Assembly: GCF_003121705.1 (NCBI RefSeq)
Contig: NZ_PYHR01000002.1
Location: forward strand, 1,364,001 to 1,428,000
Direction of reading: 5' to 3'
Length of the DNA: 64,000 nt
Source of the DNA: Serinibacter arcticus
GTDB lineage: Bacteria > Actinomycetota > Actinomycetes > Actinomycetales > Beutenbergiaceae
This document shows positions 34,656 through 47,062 of this stretch, one piece after another. Under the pieces are notes generated by a model. It saw only the letters and a program-made list of their open reading frames with translations, did not search any database and was not told the DNA's origin. Within the stretch, counting starts at the first letter, position 1. Every line of letters begins with the position of its first letter. Both the position numbers and the translations under genes were made by a program.

Positions 34656-35777
34656 TCAGCCCTCCGCGCGCGCCGCCTCGTAGCCCGGGACGATCTGCTC
34701 GGCGACGATGCGCTCGACGACGTCGCGGTGCGCGAACGCGCCGAACGCGGCCACGAGCGTGGCCTCCTCGAAGTCGTCGAGCGTCCAGTCGGCCTCGGCG
34801 GCGAGCAGGTTGAACTCGCGGCTCATCGACGTCGCCGACATGAGGCGGTTGTCGGTGTTGATCGTGACGGCGAAGCCCAGGTCGCGCAGGAACGTCACCG
34901 GGTGCTCGGCGATCGTGCCCGCGATGCCCGTCTGCAGGTTGGACGACGGCGCGACCTCGAGCGGGATCTGACGGTCCAGCACCCACTGCGACAGCCGGCC
35001 GAGCTGCGCGTGGTCGGTGCTCTCGTGCGCCGGACGGACGATGTCCTCCACGAGGCGCACGCCGTGGCCCAGGCGCAGCGTGCCCTGCTGCACGGCGTCC
35101 CAGACGGACGAGGCGCCGTCCGCCTCGCCGGCGTGGATCGTGAACGGGAAGTTCTCGCGGCGCAGCGCCGCGAAGGCCTCCGCCTGGTTCGACGCCGGGA
35201 AGCCCAGCTCGGCCCCGGCGATGTCGAACCCGACGACGCCGCGGTCGCGGTTGGCCAGCGCGAGCTCGGCGATCTCGACGCCGCGGTCCGCGTGCCGCAT
35301 CGCGGTGATGAGCGTGCCGATCGTGATCGTGTGGCCCGCCTCGGCGGCCTCGGCGACGCCGTCGTCGAAGCCCTGCTGCACGGCGTCGACGACCTCCTGG
35401 AGCGTCAGCCCCTCGCGCAGGTGCTGCTCGGGGGCGTAGCGCTGCTCGGCGTAGACGACGCCGTCGGCGGCGAGGTCGATCGCGGCGTCACGGGCCACGC
35501 GGTGCAGGCCCTCGACGGTCTGCATGACCGCGATGGTGTGCTCGAACGTCTCGAGGTAGCGCACGAGCGACCCGGAGTCGGCCGAGGTGACGAACCACTC
35601 GGCGAGCGCGTCGGGGTCCGTGGCCGGGAGCGTGTGCCCGACCTTCTCCGCGAGCTCGATCATGGTGGTGGGGCGCAGGCCGCCGTCGAGGTGGTCGTGC
35701 AGCACCACCTTGGGGAGCTTGCAGATCATCGCCTCGGTGAGGGCGGGCGGGGCGTCGTAGCTGTCCTCGGTGCTCAT
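34656..35777 (-). CDS. add: Adenosine deaminase
   Basis: A 373-aa zinc hydrolase that deaminates adenosine and deoxyadenosine to inosine. Zinc and catalytic residues lie in KVVLHDHLDGGLRP (about 23-36), FTIHAGEADGASS (His and catalytic Glu, about 223), GHGVRLVED, VAPSSNLQTG and VTINTDNRLMS (the final Asp pair region). It feeds inosine to the nearby PNP. ATG 35777 is supported by a TACCGT box 6 nt upstream. Gene order add-deoA-cdd is also seen in mycobacteria. Confidence 0.92.
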   Translation of the reverse strand: MSTEDSYDAPPALTEAMICKLPKVVLHDHLDGGLRPTTMIELAEKVGHTLPATDPDALAEWFVTSADSGSLVRYLETFEHTIAVMQTVEGLHRVARDAAIDLAADGVVYAEQRYAPEQHLREGLTLQEVVDAVQQGFDDGVAEAAEAGHTITIGTLITAMRHADRGVEIAELALANRDRGVVGFDIAGAELGFPASNQAEAFAALRRENFPFTIHAGEADGASSVWDAVQQGTLRLGHGVRLVEDIVRPAHESTDHAQLGRLSQWVLDRQIPLEVAPSSNLQTGIAGTIAEHPVTFLRDLGFAVTINTDNRLMSATSMSREFNLLAAEADWTLDDFEEATLVAAFGAFAHRDVVERIVAEQIVPGYEAARAEG

Positions 35778-35783
35778 GAGGCA

Positions 35784-35789
35784 ACGGTA
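35784..35789 (-). promoter_or_regulatory. -10 box TACCGT of leaderless add
   Basis: TACCGT, 6 nt and ATG 35777 on the minus strand; the same hexamer and spacing as the PNP promoter 3.9 kb away. Confidence 0.55.
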
Positions 35790-35818
35790 GTGCCCGACCG
35801 GCGCGGGCGGACGCCGCC

Positions 35819-36676
35819 TCAGCGCCCGAAGGCGGACTCCGGCAGCAGCGCCCACGTCACGTGCGTCCAGTACCCCAGTGCCGGGTGCGTCCGCCGTCGC
35901 GCGAGGAGCTGCTCGATGCCCACCGAGTGGATGCGTCCGCCACCGGGCTCGTAGATCCGCAGCTCGCCCGGCTTCGGATGCGCGCTCGGGACGGCGAGCA
36001 CGACGTGGCGCGGGATCGCCGTCGTGATCCCCTTCGCGACGTCGCCGCCGGTGTAGAGCGGCACCGGGATGCCGAGCGCGGTCGCCCGCGCGACCGTGGA
36101 GAGCACGGCACGGGTGCGCGCGACGTCGACGTCGTGCACCGCCGTGTGGCTGAACCGCACGCCACGGAAGCGCGCCTCGCGCGCCGCGGTCCACGGCGGC
36201 GTGCCGATGGCCGCGGGCCAGGTGACGGGGCCGATCGCGCGCTCGCGCGCCCGGGCGAACAGCAGCCGCTCGGCGACGGCGATCCGACCCGCCACGGTGG
36301 GCGCCTCGAGGTCCTCGCGCGAGGCCCGCGACAGCTCGGACGGCGGCGACGTGCCCACCCGGACGCCGGTCGTGAGCCACGCGGCGAGGACCGGGTCCCC
36401 CGCGGCGGCGAGCAGGAGCAGCGACATCGCGCCGCACGAGGTGGGCCCCTGCTTCACGGGGTCGCCGTTCCACCGCAGGACGCCGACGCGACCGCCGCGC
36501 AGCGGGGCGTGCGCCAGCCGTTTCTGCACGGCCAGCAGCGGCGCCTCGCGGTCCAGGCGCCCCACCGGCTGGGGCGGCGCCTCGACGAGCGCCGGGTCGG
36601 GCACGGCCCGCTCCCCCAGCCCGACCGCGGCCAGCGCCGGGCGGGCGGCGCTCAGGGTCAGGTGGTGCCGGCTCAC
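35819..36676 (-). CDS. Papain-fold (C39-like) protein of unknown function
   Basis: A 285-aa protein without signal peptide. The segment KQGPTSCGAMSLLLLAAAGD (Cys81) and the later IPRHVVLAV (His224), followed by RIYEPGGGRIHSVG, resemble the Cys and His blocks of C39/papain-like peptidases, suggesting a thiol hydrolase or transglutaminase-like enzyme. I do not recognise a specific family. The GTG at 36676 has GGAG six bases upstream. It lies between add and deoA on the same strand, 42 nt before the start of add, but there is no clear link to nucleosides. Confidence 0.6.
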   Translation of the reverse strand: MSRHHLTLSAARPALAAVGLGERAVPDPALVEAPPQPVGRLDREAPLLAVQKRLAHAPLRGGRVGVLRWNGDPVKQGPTSCGAMSLLLLAAAGDPVLAAWLTTGVRVGTSPPSELSRASREDLEAPTVAGRIAVAERLLFARARERAIGPVTWPAAIGTPPWTAAREARFRGVRFSHTAVHDVDVARTRAVLSTVARATALGIPVPLYTGGDVAKGITTAIPRHVVLAVPSAHPKPGELRIYEPGGGRIHSVGIEQLLARRRTHPALGYWTHVTWALLPESAFGR

Positions 36677-36761
36677 GTCTCGCTCCAGTCCAGGGTCACG
36701 ACGACCACGCTAGGCCAGCGACGCCGTCGACGCGCTCGCCGCCCGGCGGCCGACGATGCGG

Positions 36762-38060
36762 CTACTCCGCGACGATGCGCTCGAGCACGACGCCGTCGGC
36801 CAGCGCGGGGCGCGAGCCCTCGGGGGCGATCGTCACGGCGTCGGCCAGGGCCTCCCGGGCCCGCGCGAAGCGGTCGGGCGTGTCGGTGAGCAGCGTCATC
36901 AGCGGCTCGCCCGCGCGGACGACGGCGCCCGGCTTGGCGTGCAGCACGACGCCGGCACCGGCCTGCACGACGTCGTCGCGTCGCGCTCGTCCGGCGCCGA
37001 GGCGCCACGCGGCCACGCCGACGGCCAGCGCGTCGAGCCCGACCAGGACGCCGTCGGCCGGGGCCAGCACCGTCTCGCTCTCCTTCGCGACGGGCATCGC
37101 CGCCGTCGGGTCGCCGCCCTGCGCGCGGATCATCCGGTTCCAGACGTCCATCGCGCGGCCGTCCTTGAGCGCCGCCTCGGGGTCGGCGTCGGGGCGACCG
37201 GCGGCGTCGAGCATCTCGCGCGCGAGCGCGATCGTGAGGTCGACGACGTCCTGCGGCCCTCCGCCGGCCAGCACCTCGACCGACTCCGCGACCTCGATCG
37301 CGTTGCCGGCGGTGAGACCGAGCGGCGTGGACATGTCGGTGAGCAGCGCGCGGGTGTCCACTCCGGCGTCGTGGCCGAGCGCGACCATCGTCCGGGCCAG
37401 CTCGCGCGCCTGGTCGAGGTCCTTCATGAACGCGCCGGAGCCGACCTTCACGTCGAGGACGAGCGAGGCGGTGCCCTCGGCGATCTTCTTGCTCATGATC
37501 GAGGAGGCGATGAGCGGGATGGCCTCGACCGTGCCCGTCACGTCGCGCAGCGCGTAGAGACGACGGTCGGCCGGGGCGAGGCCGGAGCCCGCCTGGCAGA
37601 TGACGGCGCCGACCTCGTCGAGCTGCCGCATCATCTCCTCGTTGGTCAGGGCGGCGCGCCAGCCCGGGATCGCCTCGAGCTTGTCCAGCGTGCCGCCCGT
37701 GTGGCCGAGGCCGCGGCCGGACAACTGCGGCACCGCGACGTCGAACACGGCGACCAGCGGCGCCAGCGGCAGCGTGATCTTGTCGCCCACACCACCGGTG
37801 GAGTGCTTGTCCGAGGTGGGGTGACGCAGCGAGGAGAAGTCCATCCGCTCACCGCTCGCGATCATCGCGGCGGTCCAGCGGGCGATCTCGGCGCGGTTCA
37901 TGCCGCGCAGCAGGATGGCCATCGCGAGGGCGGCCATCTGCTCCTCCGCGACGACGGTGCGCACGTACGCGTCGATCACCCAGTCGATCTGGGCCGCGGA
38001 GAGCTCACCGCCGTCGCGCTTGGTGCGGATGACGTCGACGGCGTCGAAGGGCTCGGCCAT
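36762..38060 (-). CDS. deoA: Thymidine phosphorylase
   Basis: A 432-aa enzyme of nucleoside phosphorylase family II. It opens with FDAVDVIRTKRDGGELSAAQIDW and contains DKHSTGGVGDKITLPLAPL (phosphate site, about 84), GRGLGHTGGTLDKLEAIPG (about 115), MSKKIAEG (about 188) and DVKVGSGAFMKD. It splits thymidine or deoxyuridine to base and deoxyribose 1-phosphate. GAGGAG lies upstream of ATG 38060. It follows the cytidine deaminase gene by about 113 nt on the same strand and probably belongs to that transcription unit. Confidence 0.92.
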   Translation of the reverse strand: MAEPFDAVDVIRTKRDGGELSAAQIDWVIDAYVRTVVAEEQMAALAMAILLRGMNRAEIARWTAAMIASGERMDFSSLRHPTSDKHSTGGVGDKITLPLAPLVAVFDVAVPQLSGRGLGHTGGTLDKLEAIPGWRAALTNEEMMRQLDEVGAVICQAGSGLAPADRRLYALRDVTGTVEAIPLIASSIMSKKIAEGTASLVLDVKVGSGAFMKDLDQARELARTMVALGHDAGVDTRALLTDMSTPLGLTAGNAIEVAESVEVLAGGGPQDVVDLTIALAREMLDAAGRPDADPEAALKDGRAMDVWNRMIRAQGGDPTAAMPVAKESETVLAPADGVLVGLDALAVGVAAWRLGAGRARRDDVVQAGAGVVLHAKPGAVVRAGEPLMTLLTDTPDRFARAREALADAVTIAPEGSRPALADGVVLERIVAE

Positions 38061-38173
38061 GATCGGGGACTCCTCGGGGGTTGCGTGGTGGGACGGACGG
38101 ACGACGCGTCCTTGCGTCGGGCGGGTCGAGCCGGTCGAGGTGGCGCGCCGGGGCGGCTCGCCACCCGGGTGGC

Positions 38174-41232
<3,059 letters not shown>

Positions 41233-41236
<4 letters not shown>

Positions 41237-42864
41237 CGGTTCTCCTCCACGTCGTGGACGTCGGTCACCACGGCGACGTGGCCGGGCTCGTTCTCGTGCT
41301 CCTGCTCGGCCGCGAGGTCCGCGTCCCCGAGCACGGTGTGGTGCTCCGCCGCGCGCTGGCGGGCCTCCTCCGGCCCGATGCCGGTCATCATCAGACCGAG
41401 CACGTCGCGGCTCTCGCCGCCGGGGACGATCCCGACCAGCTCACCGCCGCACATGACGGCGATGCGGTCACCGAGCGCCAGGACCTCGTCGAGCTCCGTG
41501 GAGACGATGACGACGGCGGCGCCCTTGTCCCGCTCGGAGACGATGCGGTCGTGGAGGAACTCGATGGAGCCGACGTCGACGCCGCGCGTCGGCTGCGAGG
41601 CCACCAGCAGCGAGAGCGGCTTGGACAGCTCACGCGCCAGGACGACCTTCTGCTGGTTGCCGCCCGACAGCGTTCCCACCGGCCGGTCGATCGAGGTGGT
41701 GCGGACGTCGAACTCGGCGACGCGCTGCTCCGCGTTCTCCCGCAGGTAGCGCATGTCGAGGGCGCCGCCACGCGAGACGGGCGGGGCGCCGAGGCGGTCG
41801 AGCACGAGGTTCTCCACGATCGAGAACTCCCCCACGATGCCGTCGGTCGAGCGGTCCTCGGGGACGTAGGCGAGTCCGGCGTCGAGGCGGTCACGCACGC
41901 CCATGCTCTCGATGGGGGCGCCGCGCAGCAGGATCGAGCCGCTCGCCGGCTTCGTGACGCCGAGGATGGCCTCGGTGAGCTCGGTCTGGCCGTTGCCCTG
42001 CACGCCGGCGACGGCGAGGATCTCGCCGCTCGCGACGGTGAAGCTGACGTCGTTCACCACGGGCACGCCGTTGCCGTCCCTCACGACGAGGTCGACGATC
42101 TCCAGGACGGGCTCACCCGGTCGGGACGGCTCCTTGGCGACACCGAGGCTGACGCTGCGGCCGACCATGAGGGAGGCGAGCTCGGTCTCGGTGGCCGTCG
42201 GGGAGGCGGTGCCGACGACCTTGCCCAGGCGGATGATGGTGATCGCGTCGGAGACGGCGCGGATCTCACGGAGCTTGTGGGTGATGAAGAGGATCGAGGT
42301 CCCGGCGGCCGCGAGGCGGCGCATGATCTCGATGAGCTCGTCGGTCTCCTGGGGCGTGAGCACGGCGGTGGGCTCGTCCAGGATGAGGAGCTTGGCGTTG
42401 CGGGAGAGCGCCTTGACGATCTCGACCCGCTGCTGCACGCCGACGGGGAGGTCGCCGACGAGCGCGTCAGGATCGATCGCGAACCCGAGCATCTCCGACG
42501 TCTCGCGCACGATCGCCCTCGCGCGCTTGAGGTCGATGAGGCCGCCCGAGACGGGCTCCTGCCCGAGCACGATGTTCTCGGCGACGGTGAAGACCGGCAC
42601 GAGCATGAAGTGCTGGTGGACCATGCCGATGCCGGCCCGCATCGCGTCGCCCGGTCCGGCGAAGACCACGGGGGCGCCGTCGATGACGATCTCCCCGGCA
42701 TCGGGCTCGTACAGCCCGTACAGGGTGTTCATCAGGGTGCTCTTGCCTGCGCCGTTCTCGCCCAGGATCGCGTGGATCTCACCGGGCTCGACCACCATGT
42801 CGATGCCGTCGTTGGCCGTGAACGTTCCAAACCGCTTCGTGATGCCTCGGAGCTCGAGACGCAT
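41233..42864 (-). CDS. Nucleoside ABC transporter ATP-binding protein (duplicated ABC domains)
   Basis: A 543-aa protein with two fused ABC domains, the RbsA/MglA/NupO layout. Domain 1 is canonical: GENGAGKST (about 38), the LPVGVQQRVEI signature and LLILDEPTAVL. Domain 2 has a degenerate P-loop (GVQGNGQTEL, no lysine) but a normal signature (LSGGNQQKVVL) and VASQPTRGVD, as in its family. It powers nucleoside import with the two overlapping permeases. A strong hairpin separates it from the binding-protein gene upstream, which would allow excess binding protein. Confidence 0.9.
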
Positions 42865-42953
42865 CGGCGGGCCTCCCTCGAAAGTGTCGGTGGTCGAGCA
42901 GCCGGCCGGGCGGGCACGCCGGGCAACGGGACTGCTGATGGTGCCACAAGAAG

Positions 42954-42988
42954 ACTGCGGGGCGGGCCCGATCGGCCCGCCCCGCAGT
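42954..42988 (-). terminator. Attenuating hairpin between binding-protein and transporter genes
   Basis: A perfect 15-bp stem (42954-42968 with 42974-42988, 5-nt loop) lies 18 nt after the stop of the lipoprotein gene. Partial termination here would give more binding protein than ATPase and permease, as is usual for such importers. Confidence 0.65.
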
Positions 42989-43006
42989 GGTGGTGCTGTG
43001 CTCAGA

Positions 43007-44128
43007 TCACGGAGCGTTCGGCGTCTCGATGACGAGGTCGCCCGAGATGATCTGCTCCTGGTACTCGGCGATCTTGTCCTGCAGCTCCTGCGGGACCGAG
43101 TCGGCGAAGTCGTGGAAGTCGGCGAGCCCGACGCCCTCGTTCTCGAGCGTGCCGACGTACGGCGTCGCGTCGAAGGAACCGGAGGAGGCCTCGGCGATGG
43201 AGTCGAAGACCGCCTGGCCGATCTCCTTCATGACCGAGGTGACGATGATGTCGCCGTAGTCGGTCGAGGCGAAGCCGTCCGAGTCGACCCAGATCATGGT
43301 GCCGTTGGCACCCTGGATGGCGGTCGCGGCACCGAGGCCGACCGGGCCGGCGACGGGCATGACGATGTCGGCGCCCTGGTCGATGAAGCCCTGGGCCGTG
43401 GTCGTGCCGTTGGCCTGGTTCTCGAAGTCACCGGTGAAGGAGCCCGTCTGGGCCTCCTTGTCCCAGCCGAGCAGCGTGACGTCCGCGCCGTTGTCCTCGT
43501 TGTACTTGGTGATGCCGTCCGCGAAGCCGTCCATGAAGATCTGGACGGACGGGATCGGCAGGCCGCCGAAGGTGCCGACGGTGCCGGACTCGGTCATGCC
43601 CGCGGCGAGGTAGCCGGCGAGGAAGGAGGCCTCGGCCGTGTTGAACAGCAGCGGCTTGACGTTGTCCAGCTCGAGGAGGGAGAAGTCGTCGTTGCTCAGC
43701 GCGGAGTCGATGAGAGCGAACTGGATGTCGGTGTTCGCCTCGGCGGCGGACTGGATCGCCGGCTCGAGCAGGAAGCCGACACCGATGATGTAGGTGCAGC
43801 CGTCGGAGATGAGGCTGTCGATGTTGGGTCCGTAGTCGGCGTCGGCGGTGGACTCGACGGCGTTGACCTCGACACCGAGCTCGTCCGCAGCGCGGTCGAG
43901 CCCCTCCTTGCCGGACTGGTTGAAGGACTGGTCGTCCCAGCCGCCCTGGTCGGAGACCATGCAGGCCTTGAAGCCCTCGACGACGTCGCCGGTCGGCTCG
44001 GCGGACTCGCTGGAGGTCTCCGTACCGGAGGTCTCCTCGGCCGTGCCCTCGTCCGTGGGGGTCCCACAGGCAGCAAGCGTCAGTGCGACAGCAGCAGCTC
44101 CGGCCACCGCGATGATCGACTTCTTCAC
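43007..44128 (-). CDS. BMP-family nucleoside-binding lipoprotein
   Basis: A 373-aa lipoprotein with signal peptide and lipobox LAAC (Cys at about 21), then a Thr/Glu/Ser-rich linker. The BMP/Med domain includes GFKACMVSDQGGWDDQSFNQ, SDGCTYIIGVGFLL, GLPIPSVQIFMDGFADGI and VMPVAGPVGLGAATAI. It captures nucleosides outside the membrane for the downstream importer. GTG 44128 is preferred because GAGGAG lies 5 nt upstream; the GTG at 44134 overlaps that site. Confidence 0.9.
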   Translation of the reverse strand: MKKSIIAVAGAAAVALTLAACGTPTDEGTAEETSGTETSSESAEPTGDVVEGFKACMVSDQGGWDDQSFNQSGKEGLDRAADELGVEVNAVESTADADYGPNIDSLISDGCTYIIGVGFLLEPAIQSAAEANTDIQFALIDSALSNDDFSLLELDNVKPLLFNTAEASFLAGYLAAGMTESGTVGTFGGLPIPSVQIFMDGFADGITKYNEDNGADVTLLGWDKEAQTGSFTGDFENQANGTTTAQGFIDQGADIVMPVAGPVGLGAATAIQGANGTMIWVDSDGFASTDYGDIIVTSVMKEIGQAVFDSIAEASSGSFDATPYVGTLENEGVGLADFHDFADSVPQELQDKIAEYQEQIISGDLVIETPNAP

Positions 44129-44134
44129 ATCCAC

Positions 44135-44509
44135 TCCTCAGCGTTGGTCACTGCGTCGGTCTGGCCCTCCGCAGGAAATGGGCCGCATCGCGGCACCGGC
44201 ACACCTTGCCACGCGAATGTGTCGGGCGTGTCACAGGTTGGGACGATCCCGTGAATCGTGACCGAACCGTGCTCTTCGTGCTGGGGGCCGGGGCACCGCC
44301 GTCGCCCGCGCGCGCCAACCGCGCCCTTGTGGTTGTGCGCCGGCGTCGACCGCGCCCTTGTGGTCGCGGAACGCGCTACCCAACGACCACCAGGGCGCGG
44401 CCGCCCCGACACAGCGACCACAAGGGCGCGGTCGGGGCTGCCGACCGGGGGCCGGGGTACCCGACGCGCCGGCGAGCCCGCCCGCTGGACGGCGTCGCCG
44501 AGCCGAGCG
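44135..44509. other. 375-bp intergenic region with nested palindrome
   Basis: No gene is supported here. The left part (to about 44280) should hold the promoter of the binding-protein gene on the minus strand, but I could not single out a -10 box. The rest is dominated by the palindromic element listed separately. Confidence 0.6.
44318..44433. repeat. Quadruple palindrome built on ACCGCGCCCTTGTGGT
   Basis: The motif occurs twice forward (44318-44333; 44348-44366, extended to GACCGCGCCCTTGTGGTCG) and twice inverted (44384-44400, one change; 44415-44433). Outer and inner pairs can form nested hairpins. The architecture, two direct then two inverted copies, is the same as in the elements at 29135 and 30293 although the sequence differs. 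Confidence 0.75.
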
Positions 44510-45736
44510 TCAGACCAGCGGCGCGGGGGCCGGCGCCGTGCCGGCGATGACCGCGGTGCGGGCCAGCATGCGCGCGCCGATGACGATCGCCCGCTCGTCG
44601 ACCACGAGGTCGGCGCGGTGCAGGTCGGCCACGGGGGCGCCGGGCGTGCGGACGCCGAGGCGCACCATCGCGCCGGGCACCCGGTGGAGGTACCAGCCGA
44701 AGTCCTCACCGCCGAGCGACTGCTCGGTGAGGTGCACGGACTCCTCCCCCACGACGTCGGACGCCGCCTCCTCGATGTGGGCGACGCAGCTCGCCTCGTT
44801 CACGGTGGGCGGCACGCCGCGCACGTGGTTGACCTCGACCTCGACGCCGTACGGCGCGACGATCTGGGTGATGGCGCGGTCCAGCACCTCGCCGGCGCGG
44901 GCCCACTCCTCGACGTCCAGCACGCGCAGCGTGCCCATCAGGGTGCCCGACGTCGGGATCGCGTTCGTCGCGTTCCCCGCGTGCACCGCGCCCCAGGTGA
45001 GGTTGACGCCGGCGCGCGGGTCCATCCGCCGTCCCAGCACCCCGGAGGCCTGGGCGATGACCTGCCCGAGGGCGTAGACGACGTCGCCCGTCATGTGCGG
45101 ACGGGACGTGTGACCGCCGTGCGAGCGGAGCGTCACGGTGATCGGGTCGGAGGCCGACGTGATCGACCCGATGCGGGAGCCGACGGTGCCGACCTCGATC
45201 TTGGGGTCGCAGTGCACGGCGTAGATCTGCTCGACGCCCTCGATCACGCCGTTCTGGAGGAAGGTCTCCGCCCCACCGGGCTGGACCTCCTCGGCCGGCT
45301 GGAAGACGAGGCGGACGCCGACCGGCAGCTCGCCGCGGACCGACAGGTCCGCGAGCGCCAGCCCGGCGCCCAGCACCGACGCGGTGTGCACGTCGTGACC
45401 GCACGCGTGGGAGATGCCCGACCGCGTGGAGGCGTACGGCAGTCCTGTCTCCTCCGGGATGGGCAGCGCGTCGAGGTCGGCGCGCAGGCCGATGCGCCGT
45501 CGCGTGGCGGCGCCCGTGCTGCCCGGGAGGTCGCACACGATGCCGGTGGCGCCGACGCGGCGGGGCGAGAGCCCGGCCTCGGTCAGCTCGGAGTAGACGA
45601 GCTCGCTCGTGCGGTGCTCGGTCCAGGCCACCTCGGGGAACGCGTGGATCTCGCGGCGCACCTCGAGCAGGCGGTCGGCCCGCTCGGCGAGGACCTTGTC
45701 GATGCGGTCGAAGGTGGGGCGCAGGAGGTGTGGCAC
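44510..45736 (-). CDS. M20 family amidohydrolase (AmiA/AmiB-like)
   Basis: A 408-aa metallopeptidase-like amidohydrolase. Di-metal site residues lie in SHACGHDVHTASVLG (about 108), FQPAEEVQPGGAE (about 140), AVHCDPKIEVG and SLGGEDFGWYL (about 355). The family removes acyl groups from N-acyl amino acids or related compounds. A similar gene (amiB1/amiA1) accompanies the PNP cluster in mycobacteria. GTG 45736 follows a TAGGGT box by 8 nt. The last residues are Ala/Pro-rich. Confidence 0.87.
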   Translation of the reverse strand: MPHLLRPTFDRIDKVLAERADRLLEVRREIHAFPEVAWTEHRTSELVYSELTEAGLSPRRVGATGIVCDLPGSTGAATRRRIGLRADLDALPIPEETGLPYASTRSGISHACGHDVHTASVLGAGLALADLSVRGELPVGVRLVFQPAEEVQPGGAETFLQNGVIEGVEQIYAVHCDPKIEVGTVGSRIGSITSASDPITVTLRSHGGHTSRPHMTGDVVYALGQVIAQASGVLGRRMDPRAGVNLTWGAVHAGNATNAIPTSGTLMGTLRVLDVEEWARAGEVLDRAITQIVAPYGVEVEVNHVRGVPPTVNEASCVAHIEEAASDVVGEESVHLTEQSLGGEDFGWYLHRVPGAMVRLGVRTPGAPVADLHRADLVVDERAIVIGARMLARTAVIAGTAPAPAPLV

Positions 45737-45744
45737 GGGAGTCG

Positions 45745-45750
45745 ACCCTA
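45745..45750 (-). promoter_or_regulatory. -10 box TAGGGT of the amidohydrolase gene
   Basis: TAGGGT, 8 nt and GTG 45736 on the minus strand; leaderless or nearly so. Confidence 0.5.
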
Positions 45751-45787
45751 CCGCTGCGCCCCTCGGCGCCCCCGGGGCGTCCGTCCG

Positions 45788-46900
45788 TCAGACGAGGTCG
45801 GACCGGTCCCGCGCCAGGAGCTCGTCCACGACCGCCTTCACCTGCTGGGCGTGGGCGGCGTCCGTGACCAGGAGGGCGTCGGGCGTCAGGACGACGACGG
45901 CGTCCCGCAGCCCCACGACGGCCACCGGCCGGTCGGCGCTCACGAAGGCGCCCGGGGCGTCGATCGCCACCACCGGTGACGCGCCGCCCGCGGAGACCCG
46001 GCGCACGCCGTCGCCGTCCGGGGAGACGAGGGTCGCGAGCGAGGCCCAGTCCCCGACGTCGTCCCACGTGAAGGCGCCGGGCACGACGGCGACGCCGCCC
46101 GTCGCCGCGACCGGCTCGGCGATCGCGTGGTCGATCGCGATCCGGGTGAGCGTCGGCCACACCCGACCGAGCACCTCCTCGCGCTCGGCGGTGTCCCACG
46201 CCGCGGCGATCTCGCGCAGCCCGGCGGCGAGCGGCGGCTGCAGCCGCTCGAGGTGACCGAGCAGCACGTCGGTGCGCGCGACGAACATGCCGGCGTTCCA
46301 GGCGACGTCGCCGGAGGCGAGGTAGCCGGCGGCCGTCTCGGCGTCGGGCTTCTCGACGAACTCCACGACGGCGCGCGCGGTCGGGCCGCCCTCGGTCGGC
46401 TCCAGCGGCGCGCCGGAGCGGATGTAGCCGAACGCCGTCGACGGCGCCGTGGGGGTGATCCCGATGGTGGTGACGTACCCGGCGCGGGCGGCGACGGCCG
46501 CGTGCCGTACCGCGGTGTGGAAGCCCTCGACGTCAGGCACCACGTGGTCGGCGGCGAAGGAGGCGACCAGCACGCTGCCGTGCCGACGCTCGAGGATCGC
46601 GGCGGCGAGCCCGATGGCCGCCATCGAGTCGCGCGGTGACGGCTCGGCGACGAGGTTGGCGACGCCGACCTCCGGCAGCTGCTCGGCGACGGCGGCCGCG
46701 TGCGCCGTCCCGGTGACCACGACGACGCGGTCGGGGCCGGTGAGCGGGAGCAGGCGGTCGAGCGTCCCCTGGAGGAGCGTGCGCCCCGTGCCGAGCACGT
46801 CGAGCAGGAACTTGGGGCGGGAGCGACGTGAGAGCGGCCACAGCCGGGTGCCGGCGCCACCGGCGGGAACGATGGCGTAGAGGTCGTCGATCGGCGTCAT
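45788..46900 (-). CDS. manC: Mannose-1-phosphate guanylyltransferase
   Basis: A 370-aa nucleotidyltransferase beginning with YAIVPAGGAGTRLWPLSRRSRPKFLLD, the GTP-binding signature of ManC-type enzymes, then FAADHVV, FGYIRSG, FVEKPDAETA and WNAGMFV. It makes GDP-mannose for glycans and mannosylated lipids. It is the short, single-domain form without the phosphomannose isomerase domain. ATG 46900 is preceded by TAGGGT at 6 nt (leaderless). Confidence 0.9.
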   Translation of the reverse strand: MTPIDDLYAIVPAGGAGTRLWPLSRRSRPKFLLDVLGTGRTLLQGTLDRLLPLTGPDRVVVVTGTAHAAAVAEQLPEVGVANLVAEPSPRDSMAAIGLAAAILERRHGSVLVASFAADHVVPDVEGFHTAVRHAAVAARAGYVTTIGITPTAPSTAFGYIRSGAPLEPTEGGPTARAVVEFVEKPDAETAAGYLASGDVAWNAGMFVARTDVLLGHLERLQPPLAAGLREIAAAWDTAEREEVLGRVWPTLTRIAIDHAIAEPVAATGGVAVVPGAFTWDDVGDWASLATLVSPDGDGVRRVSAGGASPVVAIDAPGAFVSADRPVAVVGLRDAVVVLTPDALLVTDAAHAQQVKAVVDELLARDRSDLV

Positions 46901-46906
46901 GACCCG

Positions 46907-46912
46907 ACCCTA
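46907..46912 (-). promoter_or_regulatory. -10 box TAGGGT of leaderless manC
   Basis: TAGGGT, 6 nt and ATG 46900 on the minus strand. Confidence 0.55.
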
Positions 46913-47016
46913 GCGGGGCTCCGCGCGACGCCCCGATCGCGGGTAAGGGGGACCTCAGTCCCAGGTCAGGGGGCACTCGCCGTGCATCGGAGGCGCGGAT
47001 GGTGTCACGGAGTCAT

Positions 47017-47022
47017 TACAGT
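47017..47022 (+). promoter_or_regulatory. -10 box TACAGT of the sdhCDAB operon
   Basis: TACAGT lies about 40 nt before GTG 47063. The leader of about 34 nt contains AGGAGG (47048-47053), a strong ribosome binding site. Confidence 0.5.
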
Positions 47023-47062
47023 AGGAGGGCAGATCCATCACTCGTCAGGAGGCCGAAGCACC

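Noticed and set aside
44318-44433. CRISPR-like array
   Set aside because: Only four motif copies, half of them inverted, spacing irregular and no cas genes; the pattern is a nested palindrome.
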